Shown: positions 1 through 16,700, numbered from the stretch's first letter. The stretch is 64,000 bases of DNA from Panopea generosa (GCA_029582155.1 CM055901.1:26176116-26240115), one strand, 5' to 3'. Numbers and translations: made by a program. The notes: generated by a model not told the origin, from the letters alone.

Positions 1-94
1 ATATCTAGACAAGATGTTACAAGTTTTAAGTTTGATCCTCAATTTGGTCACATTAAATTCTTTTACAATACAAGTTGCTTGCCGTCTGACGATT

Positions 95-330
95 AACGCT
101 AGTATTGATTGATTGAATATTCATCGAGGGCTAACAGACAATCAGTTAACTTAACCACTCTTTCCTGGGATCCTGGAAGGTTAACCAGTATTTGAGAACA
201 CATATCTCTGCAAATTACTGATAACTGAATCAGCGGTGAGAGACGAGTGATAATGAGACGCCATTCCGTTTATCAATTTTTTACGGAGACTGTGGCCGGA
301 CAGAGTTGAAAGTAAACCCGAATGTATAAT
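95..330 (-). mobile_element. Bivalve-type SINE fragment, family B (3' part)
   Basis: On the minus strand this reads as the body and tail of a tRNA-derived SINE. It has a segment resembling 'acttgcagaga', then 'actggttaacc', then 'agttaactgattgtctg', then 'ttagccctcgatg', and ends in an 'aatcaatcaat' tail. The same ordered blocks occur at 480-650, 27915-28130 (partly), 37660-37840 and 61740-61960. The tRNA-like head is not visible here, so the copy is 5'-truncated or diverged. The family assignment rests on similarity between these copies and on my recollection of widespread bivalve SINEs with this body; the exact family name was not checked. Confidence 0.65.
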
Positions 331-479
331 CCGTCTATGGCATTTTGTTCGCGAAAGTTATTTTGATTCAGGACATTACATAATAATAAGTGTACTTCTG
401 GCTTGACTGGTACTATTATACATTTACATATAGGAACATAATACCTGGCCCAATTAGCTTAGATTGCTATTAAAAATTA

Positions 480-650
480 TTGTGTCTCTTTGTCATTTGT
501 CTCTCACTAATGATTTAAGCAGAACCGTTATCAATTACTTGCAGAGATGGGTGTGCTCGAGTACTGGTTAACCTTCAATGATTAGAGGAAAGAGTGGTTA
601 GGTTAACAGATTGTCTATTAGCCATCGATGGCATAATTATTCAAAGAAAG
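480..650 (+). mobile_element. Bivalve-type SINE fragment, family B
   Basis: This plus-strand copy has the same blocks as 95-330: 'attacttgcagaga', 'gtgctcgagtactggttaacc', 'gtggttaggttaac' and 'ttagccatcgatggcat'. It lies head-to-head with the minus-strand copy at 95-330, about 150 bp away, so transcripts across 95-650 could fold into a hairpin. The tRNA head is absent or unrecognisable. Confidence 0.6.
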
Positions 651-2821
651 AAATGAACCTATGCAGTGTTTCATCTCCTATTTGATGTCCTTTTAATATG
701 TAAAATACAAAAAAATGGAGAATGTATATTCTACTGAATTCAGACATTGCCGTATTCATAAAAATCCACTACATATTTGAATCAGTATCGTCACAGTTGT
801 TCTACAACATTTTGAATAGAGTGATTCAATTGTCATTGCATATATCATATGATTAATGTCATCTGAAGTGATTTGTCTATAATGATATCATCTATTAGAA
901 TGATTGTATAGAATTTACCACGAAGGCATGGATTTGCATGTAAACAAATACAGTAATACTGAAACGAATAAATATCGGTCCATTTTACTAGAATAAAAAA
1001 TGAAACTTGAATGAAATTCAAATTCTTTTATAGACTGAAGATCAACCCGTAATTTGATACGACACCCACTGATATGTTGACAAACTCACATGGCCTATTA
1101 TAAGTAAGCCTCTATCAAATTAATACAATTAAAATATAAGATAATATGATAGAAAAATTATGTTAGTATCATTAGCTATAAGAAACCATTGTTAATGTCT
1201 TTTGCAACTGAAACGTCCGTGTGGGGTTAAGTTAAATTACATCTAAAATTGTGTAATTTGTTTGTAATCAATGATTTATATCAGATTACATTCCTCTGTT
1301 CTACGTGCTATAACGTATGATATCGTTGTAAAGGTAAAGATAGGTTTCTGTCAGGTTTAATTGAATTACTTGTTTATATTAAACAAACTCTTCCATTATA
1401 GTGTTTTGAAAGCTTGTGTAAGATGCCTACCAATGGTCCTGAAAGATATCAAAATGGTGTAGATTACATTCGGATAGATATGCCCTTCATACAGCGAATG
1501 ACGTATCGCATCATCTCAGACGTTTCATATTATAGGGACTACATAATTTAATTAAATTAAAATGAATACGTTGTCATATTTCGTCAAATAGTTTACGACA
1601 GCAACATGTAATAAAGCGGGTAAACTGCCCTTTATACTTAGGAAGAAGGATTATATTAACTATTTTTCATTCAAAAGCATTTAAATGTGCAGGCCTGTGA
1701 TTGATACTTAGCTGGCGTCTCATATCAGCCGCAACTATCTCGTTATCACGGTAAATTGGTGAAAATGTCAAAATTAAACACAAATTAGATTGAATGATTT
1801 AAATATATTTTTATATATAATTGTGTGTAATTTTTTTCTAAAGCATTACTCTGCACTATTTCTGCTATTTTATTGCCTGTTTACGGACATTAATAATTAT
1901 AATCTGCCCAATTCTGCCACTATTAAATGTGTTAAATTATGCTTGTTTGACACACACATATGTAAAAAAAGCTGCATAAACATCAATAAACCGTTTCAAT
2001 TTTTTTTTGTATGTGGGCGGTTAATATCTTAACAGCCAATTGCAATTTTTTGCATAATAAATGCGTCTGTTACGTTCGATATACTATCTAAAGGTCGATT
2101 TACTCTTGAAAGGTCACACATTGACACGTTGCGTGTCAACGAAGTACATTATATTTTAAAAGAAATTCACTCGGCGTGAAATTTATAATATATAAATATA
2201 TATTCAATACAAAAAGTATGACATAACTCTATCATACTTAATCATACTTTTTTTATCATATCTAGATAACAGGTGTACATGTAAGTGGAAACGTTGCTCT
2301 TATGTGTTATAATTGTTTTACTTTCGATGTGTTCCTTAAGATATTTAGCATGGCCATGATGTTCATAATTATAAAACATGTATTTTATTAATAATTCATA
2401 CAAAACTCAGGCCACCGTCAGAGCTGTCATGATTGCACATGCATCATTAGGTTAGTGAGAAATAGAAAGTTTAACTTTGATGGATGAATTTATGATTATA
2501 TTGCCCTACGTTTAATTTAATTGATTGCCATGCTCGTCATTGGACATATGCTTATTTCTATAAATAACATAATTTGCAATAACTTTACCTTTGCTTTTTT
2601 ATATAAATATATGCAGAAAAGTTTGGAAAAAAATTCATTTGAAATATATTCAATTTCATTCATTGACATGTCATGTATAGTTTGATGCTGTACGTTATAA
2701 CTTAATGAATTAATGCAGAAATTAATTTGACATATGCATCTTTCTTTTTAAAACCGACATTGTGTTTTACAAAATATGGGAGTAATCAAGTCATGTACAT
2801 TGTTATTTGACACTTTATAGT
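651..2821. other. AT-rich region without recognisable gene
   Basis: I see no convincing exon, RNA gene or ordered repeat here. The longest open frame (1790-2032, plus) is 80 codons of low-complexity AT-rich sequence with no family resemblance, and is most likely chance. The composition is uniformly AT-rich with many short A and T runs. Confidence 0.6.
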
Positions 2822-2985
2822 GTATGCACCTGAGGTTGCCGGTTCGATCCCAAGCCCGACCAGATGCCTCCACTCCCCTCAAACCTTCACTCAATTCTGG
2901 TTTTACCAGGAAGCGAACTATACAGAGATATTATGTCAGCTCTGTGCTGAGTTTTCAATCGAGCTAAAACAAATAAGTATAAACT
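2822..2985 (+). mobile_element. tRNA-derived SINE, family A (plus copy)
   Basis: A polymerase III B-box-like sequence, 'ggttcgatccc', lies near 2840. It is followed by a body and a distinctive end, 'caatcgagctaaaac' plus 'aaataagtataaacta'. That end is the reverse complement of the starts of the repeats at 30776 and 31346, so the three are copies of one family. This copy is the most diverged: the A-box half of the tRNA head is degraded. Confidence 0.7.
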
Positions 2986-4705
2986 AAAGTGAATGCACTG
3001 AACGCGTACGTAATTGCTAAGATTAACGTTTTGACCTATTGTTTTGAGCGCATATTTTTTTTTATACAAATACAATTTCTGTGGACTATTTATTAATCCT
3101 GTATCTATTTGCTAGCATATTGACCTATTGTTTGGGACATGTTTCTTTATATATGAAAGCAATATCAATGTCATACATGTATTTACAAATTGGGTATCAG
3201 AAAATGAATATTTTAATTTTGAAAATCTGTTTGCAAAAACTGATACAATTAATGCAAAATTAGTGTTACAAAATAATTAAAATAGTTTTTAATATCTTCT
3301 GTCAGACGTAATATAGTGTGATAAAACATTCAGAATGTTTGATATAGGTAAATGACACACACATATATATTCAAACAAGATTTAATACAAACATATTCCT
3401 ACGAAAAAGTCATCTTTAAAAAATATTGTGATATTAAAAAAAGAAGCAATTTTGTAAAATGAACTATGTGTATTTACCATCAAAATACCGTCCACTTGAA
3501 ATGATATCTGAAGCGATGATTTAGGGCTTTTGTCCATTAATTGTGTTCACAAAAACAACTTAAGCTTTTTTATTGCAACATGTGCCCCAAACATTAAGAA
3601 CGATGTGGGCTTTTAGCATCACACTCAGAAACATACATTAAGTTTTATATTATTTATTTTGAATGCATTACATTGAAATCACGTTAAACATATATGTGCA
3701 GCGAATTCAATAAAGCCAGGCAGCTGAATTTATTATAATGTCCCTTTATCTCCATGTGTCCTCACCGCCGGTTATAATTATTCTAATCAACAGTATTTAC
3801 GAATGCTATATGTTTTGACGAATCTTTCAAAAGATGTAACGGAACAAAGCTACACGGAATCAATTAAAAATCCTCAAGCACATTTAACAATTACAACTGA
3901 AGAAATTTAAGTTGCAAATATGAGCATTTAAACACTATTTCCTTCTTTCTGGCCGTGAAATGGGAACTCATAACAGTAAATCATTAGGAATATCAGTTAC
4001 CGCAAAACAGATAAAATATTAATTATATGGGGCAATTATACAACTGTATTTATCGAATTGAATTAAACAACATAATATTTATAAATATCTGAACATCTGT
4101 TTTGCTTGTATTGTGTTCTATCTTTTAATCTAAAAACTCGTTTCTCCATTTCCTGTTTAAATCAAACATTTCCATAAGTGTTCAATGACGACGAAGCGTG
4201 TTTAATGTAAATAAAACGGCACGCTTCATCATTCTCGCGTCAGAAAAAAAAAACGTCGCGCGCCGGTCTAGAATGTCTCAAATTAAATAATACAAAATAA
4301 CGCTATTTTATAACTAATAGAAATGCACCTCTGAAAGAGTTGGCCTTATTGGGCAATATTTTATTTTTAATTTGACAGACTTTAGATAAGGGTTTCACCT
4401 GCCCTTCTAAACGGTGTAAAAGGTCTCCAACGACAATGACAACAAAGGTATTGAGATGGTCAATTTCATTTTCACTGCTAGTTTTAATTACGGCATGATG
4501 GACAGCTCGCTGGTGTAGGTCAACACAAGAGCCATTAGAATGTCAACGGCTACATGCCCGTCACTTGGGATGAAACATTATATCGACACATCAGCTGAAA
4601 CTGTCGCCGTTACAAAAGAAGACCGACATAAAAAAGAACATTTGTATATTTTATTCGAAATTAAGACAATAAATCAAACAGGAAACGTAGTTTTCAAAGT
4701 AAACA
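2986..4705. other. AT-rich region without recognisable gene, left flank of satellite
   Basis: No gene is recognised. Short open frames at 3081-3263 (plus) and 4540-4776 (plus, running into the satellite) show no domain or conserved motif. A GC-rich patch with 'gtcgcgcgccgg' lies near 4255. The satellite starts abruptly near 4706 after unique sequence that includes 'aaacatgctatgtacatata'. Confidence 0.55.
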
Positions 4706-7700
4706 TGCTATGTACATATAAGACAATAATACCCCAACCCAGACACAAACACTGTAAGAATGTAGTGTACATATAAAATAACATCCCCTCACGACACACA
4801 CAGTGTACGAATACAGTGTACATATAAAATAATAATACCACCAACCCAGACACAAACACTGTAAGAATGTAGTGTACATATAAAATAACATCCCCTCACG
4901 ACACACACAGTGTACGAATACAGTGTACATATAAAATAATGATAACCCCACCCAGACACAAACACTGTAAGAATGTAGTGTACACATAAAATAACATCCC
5001 CTCACGACACACACAGTGTACGAATACAGTGTACATATAAAATAATAATACCCCCACCCAGACACAAACACTGTAAGAATGTAGTGTACATATAAAATAA
5101 CATCCCCTCACGACACACACAGTGTACGAATACAGTGTACATATAAAATAATGATAACCCCACCCAGACACAAACACTGTAAGAATGTAGTGTACATATA
5201 AAATAACATCCCCTCACGACACACACAGTGTACGAATACAGTGTACATATAAAATAATAATACCCCCAACCCAGACACAAACACTGTAAGAATGTAGTGT
5301 ACATATAAAATAACATCCTCTCACGACACACACAGTGTACGAATACAGTGTACATATAAAATAATAATACCCCACCCAGACACAAACACTGTAAGAATGT
5401 AGTGTACATATAAAATAACATCCCCTCACGACACCCACAGTGTACGAATACAGTGTACATATAAAATAATTATACACCCAACCCAGACACAAACACGGTA
5501 AGAATGTAGTGTACATATAAAATAACATCCCCTCACGACACACACAGTGTACGAATACAGTGTACATATAAAATAATAATACCCCACCCAGACACAAACA
5601 CTGTAAGAATGTAGTGTACATATAAAATAACATCCTCTCACGACACACACAGTGTACGAATACAGTGTACATATAAAATAATGATAAATTCACCCAGACA
5701 CAAACACTGTAAGAATGTAGTGTACATATAAAATAACATCCCCTCACGACACACACAGTGTACGAATACAGTGTACATATAAAATAATGATAACCCCACC
5801 CAGACACAAACACTGTAAGAATGTAGTGTACATATAAAATAACATCCCCTCACGACACACACAGTGTACGAATACAGTGTACATATAAAATAATAATACC
5901 CCGACCCAGACACAAACACTGTAAGAATGTAGTGTACATATACAATAACATCCCCTCACGACACACACAGTGTACGAATACAGTGTACATATAAAATAAT
6001 AATACCCCCAACCAAGACACAAACACTGTAAGAATTTAGTGTACATATAAAATAACATCCACTCACGACACGCACAGTGTACGAATACAGTGTACATATA
6101 AAATAATAATACCCCCACCCAGACACAAACACTGTAAGAATGTAGTGTACATATAAAATAACATCCTCTCACGACACACACAGTGTACGAATACAGTGTA
6201 CATATAAAATAATAATACCCCCAACACAGACACAAACACTGTAAGAATGTAGTGTACATATAAAATAACATCCTCTCACGACACACATAGTGTACGAATA
6301 CAGTGTACATATAAAATAATGATAACCCCACCCAGACACAAACACTGTAAGAATGTAGTGTACATATAAAATAACATCCCCTCACGACACACACAGTGTA
6401 CGAATACAGTGTACATATAAAATAATAATACCCCCAACCCAGACACAAACACTGTAAGAATGTAGTGTACATATAAAATAACATCCTCTCACAACACACA
6501 CAGTGTACGAATACAGTGTACATATAAAATAATAATACCCCACCCAGACACAAACACTGTAAGAATGTAGTGTACATATAAAATAACATCCTCTCACGAC
6601 ACACACAGTGTACAAATACAGTGTACATATAAAATAATGATAACTTCACCCAGACACAAACACTGTAAGAATGTAGTGTACCTATAAAATAACATCCCCT
6701 CACGACACACACAGTGTACGAATACAGTGTACATATAAAATAATGATAACTCCACCGAGACACAAACACTGTAAGAATGTAGTGTACATATAAAATAACA
6801 TCCCCTCACGACACACACAGTGTACGAATACAGTGTACATATAAAATAATAATACCCCCACCAAGACACAAATACTGTAAGAATGTAGTGTACATATAAA
6901 ATAACATCCCCTCACGATACACACAGTGTACGGATACAGTGTACATATAAAATAATAATACCCCCAACCCAGACACAAACACTGTAAGAATGTAGTGTAC
7001 ATATAAAATAACATCCACTCACGACACGCACAGTGTACGATTACAGTGTACATATAAAATAATAATACCCCCACCCAGACACAAACACTGTAAGAATGTA
7101 GTGTACATATAAAATAACATCCTCTCACGACACACACAGTGTACGAATACAGCGTACATATAAAATAATAATACCCCCAACCCAGACACAAGCACTGTAA
7201 GAATGTAGTGTACATATAAAATAACATCCTCTCACGACACACACAGTGTACGAATACAGTGTACATATAAAATAATGATAACTTCACCCAGACACAAACA
7301 CTGTAAGAATGTAGTGTACATATAAAATAACATCCCCTCACGACACACACACTGTACGAATACAGTGTACATATAAAATAATAATACCCCCACCCAGACA
7401 CAAACACTGTAAGAATGTAGTGTACATATAAAATAACATCCTCTCACGACACACACAGTGTACGAATACAGTGTACATATAAAATAATAATACCCCCAAC
7501 CCAGACACAAACACTGTAAGAATGTAGTGTACATATAAAATAACATCCTCTCACGACACAAAAAGTGTACGAATACAGTGTACATATAAAATAATGATAA
7601 CCCCACCCAGACACAAACACTGTAAGAATGTAGTGTACATATAAAATAACATCCTCTCACGACACACACAGTGTACGAACACAGTGTACATATCAAATAA

Positions 7701-10700
7701 TAATACCCCCAACCCAGACACAAACACTGTAAGAATGTAGTGTACATATAAAATAACATCCCCCTCACGACACACACAGTGTACGAATACAGTGTACATA
7801 TAAAATAATAATACCCCGACCCAGACACAAACACTGTAAGAATGTAGTGTACATATACAATAACATCCCCTCACGACACACACAGTGTACGAATACAGTG
7901 TACATATAAAATAATAATACCCCCAACCAAGACACAAACACTGTAAGAATTTAGTGTACATATAAAATAACATCCACTCACGACACGCACAGTGTACGAA
8001 TACAGTGTACATATAAAATAATAATACCCCCACCCAGACACAAACACTGTAAGAATGTAGTGTACATATAAAATAACATCCTCTCACGACACACACAGTG
8101 TACGAATACAGTGTACATATAAAATAATAATACCCCCAACACAGACACAAACACTGTAAGAATGTAGTGTACATATAAAATAACATCCTCTCACGACACA
8201 CATAGTGTACGAATACAGTGTACATATAAAATAATGATAACCCCACCCAGACACAAACACTGTAAGAATGTAGTGTACATATAAAATAACATCCCCTCAC
8301 GACACACACAGTGTACGAATACAGTGTACATATAAAATAATAATACCCCCAACCCAGACACAAACACTGTAAGAATGTAGTGTACATATAACATAACATC
8401 CTCTCACAACACACACAGTGTACGAATACAGTGTACATATAAAAGAATAATACCCCACCCAGACACAAACACTGTAAGAATGTAGTGTACATATAAAATA
8501 ACATCCTCTCACGACACACACAGTGTACGAATACAGTGTACATATAAAATAATGATAACTTCACCCAGACACAAACACTGTAAGAATGTAGTGTACATAT
8601 AAAATAACATCCCCTCACGACACACACAGTGTACGAATACAGTGTACATATAAAATAATGATAACTCCACCGAGACACAAACACTGTAAGAATGTAGTGT
8701 ACATATAAAATAACATCCCCTCACGACACACACAGTGTACGAATACAGTGTACATATAAAATAATAATACCCCCACCCAGACACAAATACTGTAATAATG
8801 TAGTGTACATATAAAATAACATCCCCTCACGATACACACAGTGTACGAATACAGTGTACATATAAAATAATAATACCCCCAACCCAGACACAAACACTGT
8901 AAGAATGTAGTGTACATATAAAATAACATCCACTCACGACACGCACAGTGTACGATTACAGTGTACATATAAAATAATAATACCCTCACCCAGACACAAA
9001 CACTGTAAGAATGTAGTGTACATATAAAATAACATCCTCTCACGACACACACAGTGTACGAATACAGCGTACATATAAAATAATAATACCCCCAACCCAG
9101 ACACAAGCACTGTAAGAATGTAGTGTACATATAAAATAACATCCTCTCACGACACACACAGTGTACGAATACAGTGTACATATAAAATAATGATAACTTC
9201 ACCCAGACACAAACACTGTAAGAATGTAGTGTACATATAAAATAACATCCCCTCACGACACACACACTGTACGAATACAGTGTACATATAAAATAATAAT
9301 ACCCCCACCCAGACAAAAACACTGTAAGAATGTAGTGTATATATAAAATAACATCCACTCACGACACACACAGTGTACGAATACAGTGTACATATAAAAT
9401 AATGATAACCCCACCCAGACACAAACACTGTAAGAATGTAGTGTACATATAAAATAACATCCTCTCACGACACACACAGTGTACGAACACAGTGTACATA
9501 TAAAATAATAATACCCCCAACCCAGACACAAACACTGTAAGAATGTAGTGTACATATAAAATAACATCCCCCTCACGACACACACAGTGTACGAATACAG
9601 TGTACATATAAAATAATGATAACCCCACCCAGACACAAACACTGTAAGAATGTAGTGTACATATAAAATAACATCCTCTCACGACACACACAGTGTACGA
9701 ATACAGTGTACATATAAAATAATGATAACCCCACCCAGACAGAAACACTGTAAGAATGTAGTGTACATATAAAATAACATCCCCACACGACACACACAGT
9801 GTACGAATACAGTGTACATATAAAATAATAATACCTCAACCCAGAAACAAACACTGTAAGAATGTAGTGTATATATAAAATAACATCCACTCACGACACA
9901 CACAGTGTACGAATACAGTGTAGATATAAAATAATAATACCCCCAACCCAGACTCAAACACTGTAAGAATGTAGTGTACATATAAAATAACATCCCCTCA
10001 CGACACACACAGTGTACGAATACAGTGTACATATAAAATAATAATACCCCCAACCCAGACACAAACACTGTAAGAATGTAGTGTACATATAAAATAACAT
10101 GCTCTCACGACACACACAGTGTACGAATACAGTGTACATATAAAATAATGATAACCCCACCCAGACACAAACACTGTAAGAATGTAGTGTACATATAAAA
10201 TAACATCCTCTTACGACAAACACAGTGTACGAATACAGTGTACATATAAAATAATGATAACTTCACCCAGACACAAACACTGTAAGAATGTAGTGTACAT
10301 ATAAAATAACATCCTCTCACGACACACACATTGTACGAATACAGTGTACATATAAAATAATAATACCCCCAACCCAAACACAAACACTGTAAGAATGTAG
10401 TGTACATATAAAATAACATCCCCTCACGACACACACAGTGTACGAATACAGTGTACATATAAAATAATAATACCCCCAACCCAGACACAAACACTGTAAG
10501 AATGTAGTGTACATATAAAATAACATCCTCTCACGACACACACAGTGTACGAATACAGTGTACATATAAAATAATAATACCCCAACCCAGACACAAACAC
10601 TGTAAGAATGTAGTGTACATATAAAATAACATCCCCTCACGACACACACAGTGTACGAATACAGTGTAGATATAAAATAATAATACCCGCACCCAGACAC

Positions 10701-13700
10701 AAACACTGTAAGAATGTAGTGTACATATAAAATAACATCCTCTCACGACACACACAGTGTACGAATACAGTGTACATATAAAATAATAATACCTCCATCC
10801 CAGACACAAACACTGTAAGAATGTAGTGTACATATAAAATAACATCCCCTCACGACACACACAGTGTACGAATACAGTGTACATATAAAATAATAATACC
10901 CCCACCCAGACACAAACACTGTAATAATGTAGTGTACATATAAAATAACATCCTCTCACGACACACACAGTGTACGAATACAGTGTACATATAAAATAAT
11001 AATACCCCCAATCCAGACACAAACACTGTAAGAATATAGTGTACATATAAATTAACATCCCCTCACGACACACACAGTGTACGAATACAGTGTACATATA
11101 AAATAATAATACCCCCACCCAGAAACAAACACTGTAAGAATGTAGTGTACATATAAAATAACATCCTCTCACGACACACACAGTGTACGAATACAGTGTA
11201 CATATAAAATAATGATAACCCCACCCAGACACAAACAATGTAAGAATGTAGTGTACATATAAAATAACATCCCCTCACGACACACACAGTGTACGAATAC
11301 AGTGTACATATAAAATAATAATACCCCCAACCCAGACACAAACACTATAAGAATGTAGTGTACATATGAAATAACATCCACTCACGACACACACAGTGTA
11401 CGAATACAGAGTACATATAAAATAATAATACCCCCAACCCAGACACAAACACTGTAAACATGTAGTGTACATATAAAATAACATCCCCTCACGACACACA
11501 CAGTGTACGAATACAGTGTACATATAAAATAATAATACCCCCAACCTAGACACAAACACTGTAAGAATGTAGTGTACATATAAAATAACATCCACTCACG
11601 ACACACACAGTGTACGAATACAGTGTACATATAAAATAATAATACCCCAAACCCAGACACAGACACTGTAAGAATGTAGTGTACATATAAAATAACATCC
11701 TCTCACGACACACACAGTGTACGAATACAGTGTACATATAAAATAATAATACCCCACCCAGACACAAACACTGTAAGAATGTAGTGTACATATAAAATAA
11801 CATCCACTCACGACACACACAGTGTACGAATACAGTGTACATATAAAATAATGATAACTCCACCCAGACACAAACACTGGCAGAATGTAATGTACATATA
11901 AAATAACATCCCCTCACGACACACACAGTGTACGAATACAGTGTACATATAAAATAATACCACCTCACGACACACACAGTGTACGAATACAGTGTACATA
12001 TGAAATAATAATACCCCACCCAGACACAAACACTGTAAGAATGTAGTGTACATATAAAATAACATCCCCTCACGACACACACAGTGTACGAATACAGTGT
12101 ACATATAAAATAATGATAACCCCACCCAGACACAAACACTGTAAGAATGTAGTGTACATATAAAATAACATCCACTCACGACACACATAGTGTACGAATA
12201 CAGTGTACATATATAATAATGATACCCCCAACCCAGACTCAAACACTGTAAGAATGTAGTGTACATATAAAATAACATCCACTCACGACACACACAGTGT
12301 ACGAATACAGTGTACATATAAAATAATAATACCCCCAACCCAGACACAAACACTGTAAGAATGTAGTGTACATATAAAATAACATCCCCTCACGACGAAC
12401 ACAGTGTACGAATATAGTGTACATATAAAATAATGATAACCCCACCCAGACACAAACATTGTAAGAATGTAGTGTACATATAAAATAACATCCACTCACG
12501 ACACACATAGTGTACGAATACAGTGTACATATAAAATAATGATACCCCCAACCCAGACACAAACACTGTAAGAATGTAGTGTACGTATAAAATAACATCC
12601 CCTCACGACACACACAGTGTACGAATACAGTGTACATATAAAATAATGATAACCCCACCCAGACACAAACACTGTAAGAATGTAGTGTACATATAAAATA
12701 ACATTCACTCACAACACACATAGTGTACGAATACAGAGTACATATAGAATAATGATACCCGCACCCAGACACAAACACTGTAAGAACGTAGTGTACATAT
12801 AAAATAACATCCCCTCACGACACACACACAGTGTACGAATACAGTGTACATATAAAATAATAATACCCCAACCCAGACATAAACACTGTAAGAATGTAGT
12901 GTATATATAAAATAACATCCACTCACGACACACACAGTGTACGAATACAGTGTACATATAAAATAATGATAACCCCACCCAGACACAAACACTGTAAGAA
13001 TGTAGTGTACATATAAAATAACATCCACTCACGACACACATAGTGTACGAATACAGAGTACATATAGAATAATGATACCCGCACCCAGACACAAACACTG
13101 TAAGAATGTAGTGTACATATAAAATAACATCCCCTCACAACACACACACAGTGTACGAATACAGTGTACATATAAAATAATAATACCCAAACCCAGACAT
13201 AAACACTGTAAGAATGTAGTGTATATATAAAATAACATCCACTCACGACACACACAGTGTACGAATACAGTGTACATATAAAATAATAATACCCCAAACC
13301 CAGACACAAACACTGTAAGAATGTAGTGTACATATAAAATAACATCCTCTCACGACACACACAGTGTACGAATACAGTGTACATATAAAATAATAATACC
13401 CCCAATCCAGACACAAACACTGTAAGAATGTAGTGTACATATAAAATAACATCCCCTCACGACACACAGACAGTGTACGAATACAGTGTACATATAAAAT
13501 AATAATACCCCAACCCAGACATAAACACTGTAAGAATGTAGTGTATATATAAAATAACATCCACTCACTACACACACAGTGTACGAATACAGTGTACATA
13601 TAAAATAATGATAACCCCACCCAGACACAAACACTGTAAGAATGTAGTGTACATATAAAATAACATCCACTCACGACACACATAGTGTACGAATACAGAG

Positions 13701-16700
13701 TACATATAGAATAATGATACCCGCACCCAGACACAAACACTGTAAGAATGTAGTGTACATATAAAATAACATCCCCTCACGACACACACACAGTGTACGA
13801 ATACAGTGTACATATAAAATAATAATACCCCAACCCAGACATAAACACTGTAAGAATGTAGTGTATATATAAAATAACATCCACTCACGACACACACAGT
13901 GTACGAATACAGTGTACATATAAAATAATAATACCCCCAACCCAGACACAAACACTGTAAGAATGTAGTGTACATATAAAATAACATCCTCTCACGACAC
14001 ACACAGTGTACGAATACAGTGTACATATAAAATAATGATAACCCCACCAAGACACAAACACTGTCAGAATGTAGTGTACATATAAAATAACATCCCCTCA
14101 CGACACACACAGTGTACGAATACAGTGTACATATAAAATAATACCACTTCACGACACACACTGTGTACTTATACAGTGTATATATAAAATAATAATAACC
14201 CACCCAGACACAAACACTGTAAGAATGTAGTGTACATATAAAATAACATCCACTCACGACACACACAGTGTACGAATACAGTGTACATATAAAATAATAA
14301 TACCCCCACCCAGACACAAACATTGTCAGAATGTAGTGTACATATAAAATAACATCCCCTCACGACACACACAGTGTACGAATACAGTGTACATATAAAA
14401 TAATACCACCTCACGACACACACAGTGTACGAATACAGTGTACATATAAAATAATAATACCCCGACCTAGACACAAACACTGTAAGAATGTAGTGTACAT
14501 ATAAAATAACATCCCCTCACGACACACACAGTGTACGAATACAGTGTACATATAAAATAATAATACCCCCACCCAGACATAAACACTGTAAGAATGTAGT
14601 GTACATATAAAATAACATCGACTCACGACACACACAGTGTACGAATACAGTGTACATATAAAATAATAATACCCCACCCAGACACAAACACTGTAAGAAT
14701 GTAGTGTACATATAAAATAACATCCTCTCACGACACACACAGTGTACGAATACAGTGTACATATAAAATAATAATACCCCCAACCCAGACACAAACACTG
14801 TAAGAATGTAGTGTACATATAAAATAACATCCACTGACGACACACATAGTGTACGAATACAGTGTACATATAAAATAATAATACCCCCACCCAGACACAA
14901 ACACTGTAAGAATGTAGTGTACATATAAAATAACATCCTCTCACGATACACACAGTGTACGAATACAGTGTACATATTAAGTAATGATAACTTCACCCAG
15001 ACACAAACACTGTAAGAATGTAGTGTACATATAAAATAACATCCCCTCACGACACACACAGTATACGAATACAGTGTACATATAAAATAATGATAACCCC
15101 ACCCAGACACAAACACTGTAAGAATGTAGTGTACATATAAAATAACATCCCCTCACGACACACACAGTGTACGAACACAGTGTACATATAAAATAATGAT
15201 AACTTCACCCAGACACAAACACTGTAAGAATGTAGTGTACATATAAAATAACATCCCCTCACGACACACACAGTGTACGAATACAGTGTACATATAAAAT
15301 AATGATAACCCCTCCCAGACACAAACACTGTAAGAATGTAGTGTACATATAAAATAACATCCCCTCACGACACACACAGTGTACGAATACAGTGTACATA
15401 TAAAATAATGATAACTTCACCCAGACACAAACACTGTAAGAATGTAGTGTACATATAAAATAATATCCCCTCACGACACACACAGTGTACGAATACAGTG
15501 TACATATAAAATAATGATAACCCCACCCAGACACAAACACTGTAAGAATGTAGTGTACATATAAAATAACATCAACTCATGACACACACAGTGTACGAAT
15601 ACAGTGTACATATAAAATAATGATAACCCCACCCAGACACAAACACTGTAAGAATGTAGTGTACATATAAAATAACATCAACTCACGACACACACAGTGT
15701 ACGAATACAGTGTACATATAAAATAATGATAACCCCACCTAGACACAAACACTGTAAGAATGTAGTGTACATATAAAATAACACCCCCTCACGACACACA
15801 CAGTGTACGAATACAGTGTACATATAATATAATAATACCCGACCCAGACACAAACACTGTAAGAATGCAGTGTACATATAAAATAATACCACCTCACGAC
15901 ACACACAGTGTACGAATACAGTGTACATATAAAATAATAATACCCCACCCAGACACAAACACTGTAAGAATGTAGTGTACATATAAAATAACGTCCACTC
16001 ACGACACACACAGTGTACGAATACAGTGTACATATAAAATAATGATAACTTCACCCAGACACAAACACTGTAAGAATGTAGTGTACATATAAAATAACAT
16101 CCTCTCACGACACACACAGTGTACGAATACAGTGTACATATAAAATAATAATACCCCCAACCCAGACACAAACACTGTAAGAATGTAGTGTACATATAAA
16201 ATAACATCCACTCACGACACACACAGTGTACGAATACAGTGTACATATAAAATAATGATAACCCCACCCAGACACAAACACTGTAAGAATGTAGTGTACA
16301 TATAAAATAACATCCTCTCACGACACACACAGTGTACGAATACAGTGTACATATAAAATAATAATACCCCAACCCAGACACAAACACTGTAAGAATGTAG
16401 TGTACATATAAAATAACATCCCCTCACGACACACACAGTGTACGAATACAGTGTACATATAAAATAATGATAACCCCACCCAGACACAAACACTGTAAGA
16501 ATGTAGTGTACATATAAAATAATACCACCTCACGATACACACAGTGTACGAATACAATGTACATATAAAATAATGATAACCCCACCCAGACACAAACATT
16601 GTAAGAATGTAGTGTACATATAAAATAACATCCCCTCACGACACACACAGTGTACGAATACAGTGAACATATAAAATAATGATAACCCCACCCAGACACA

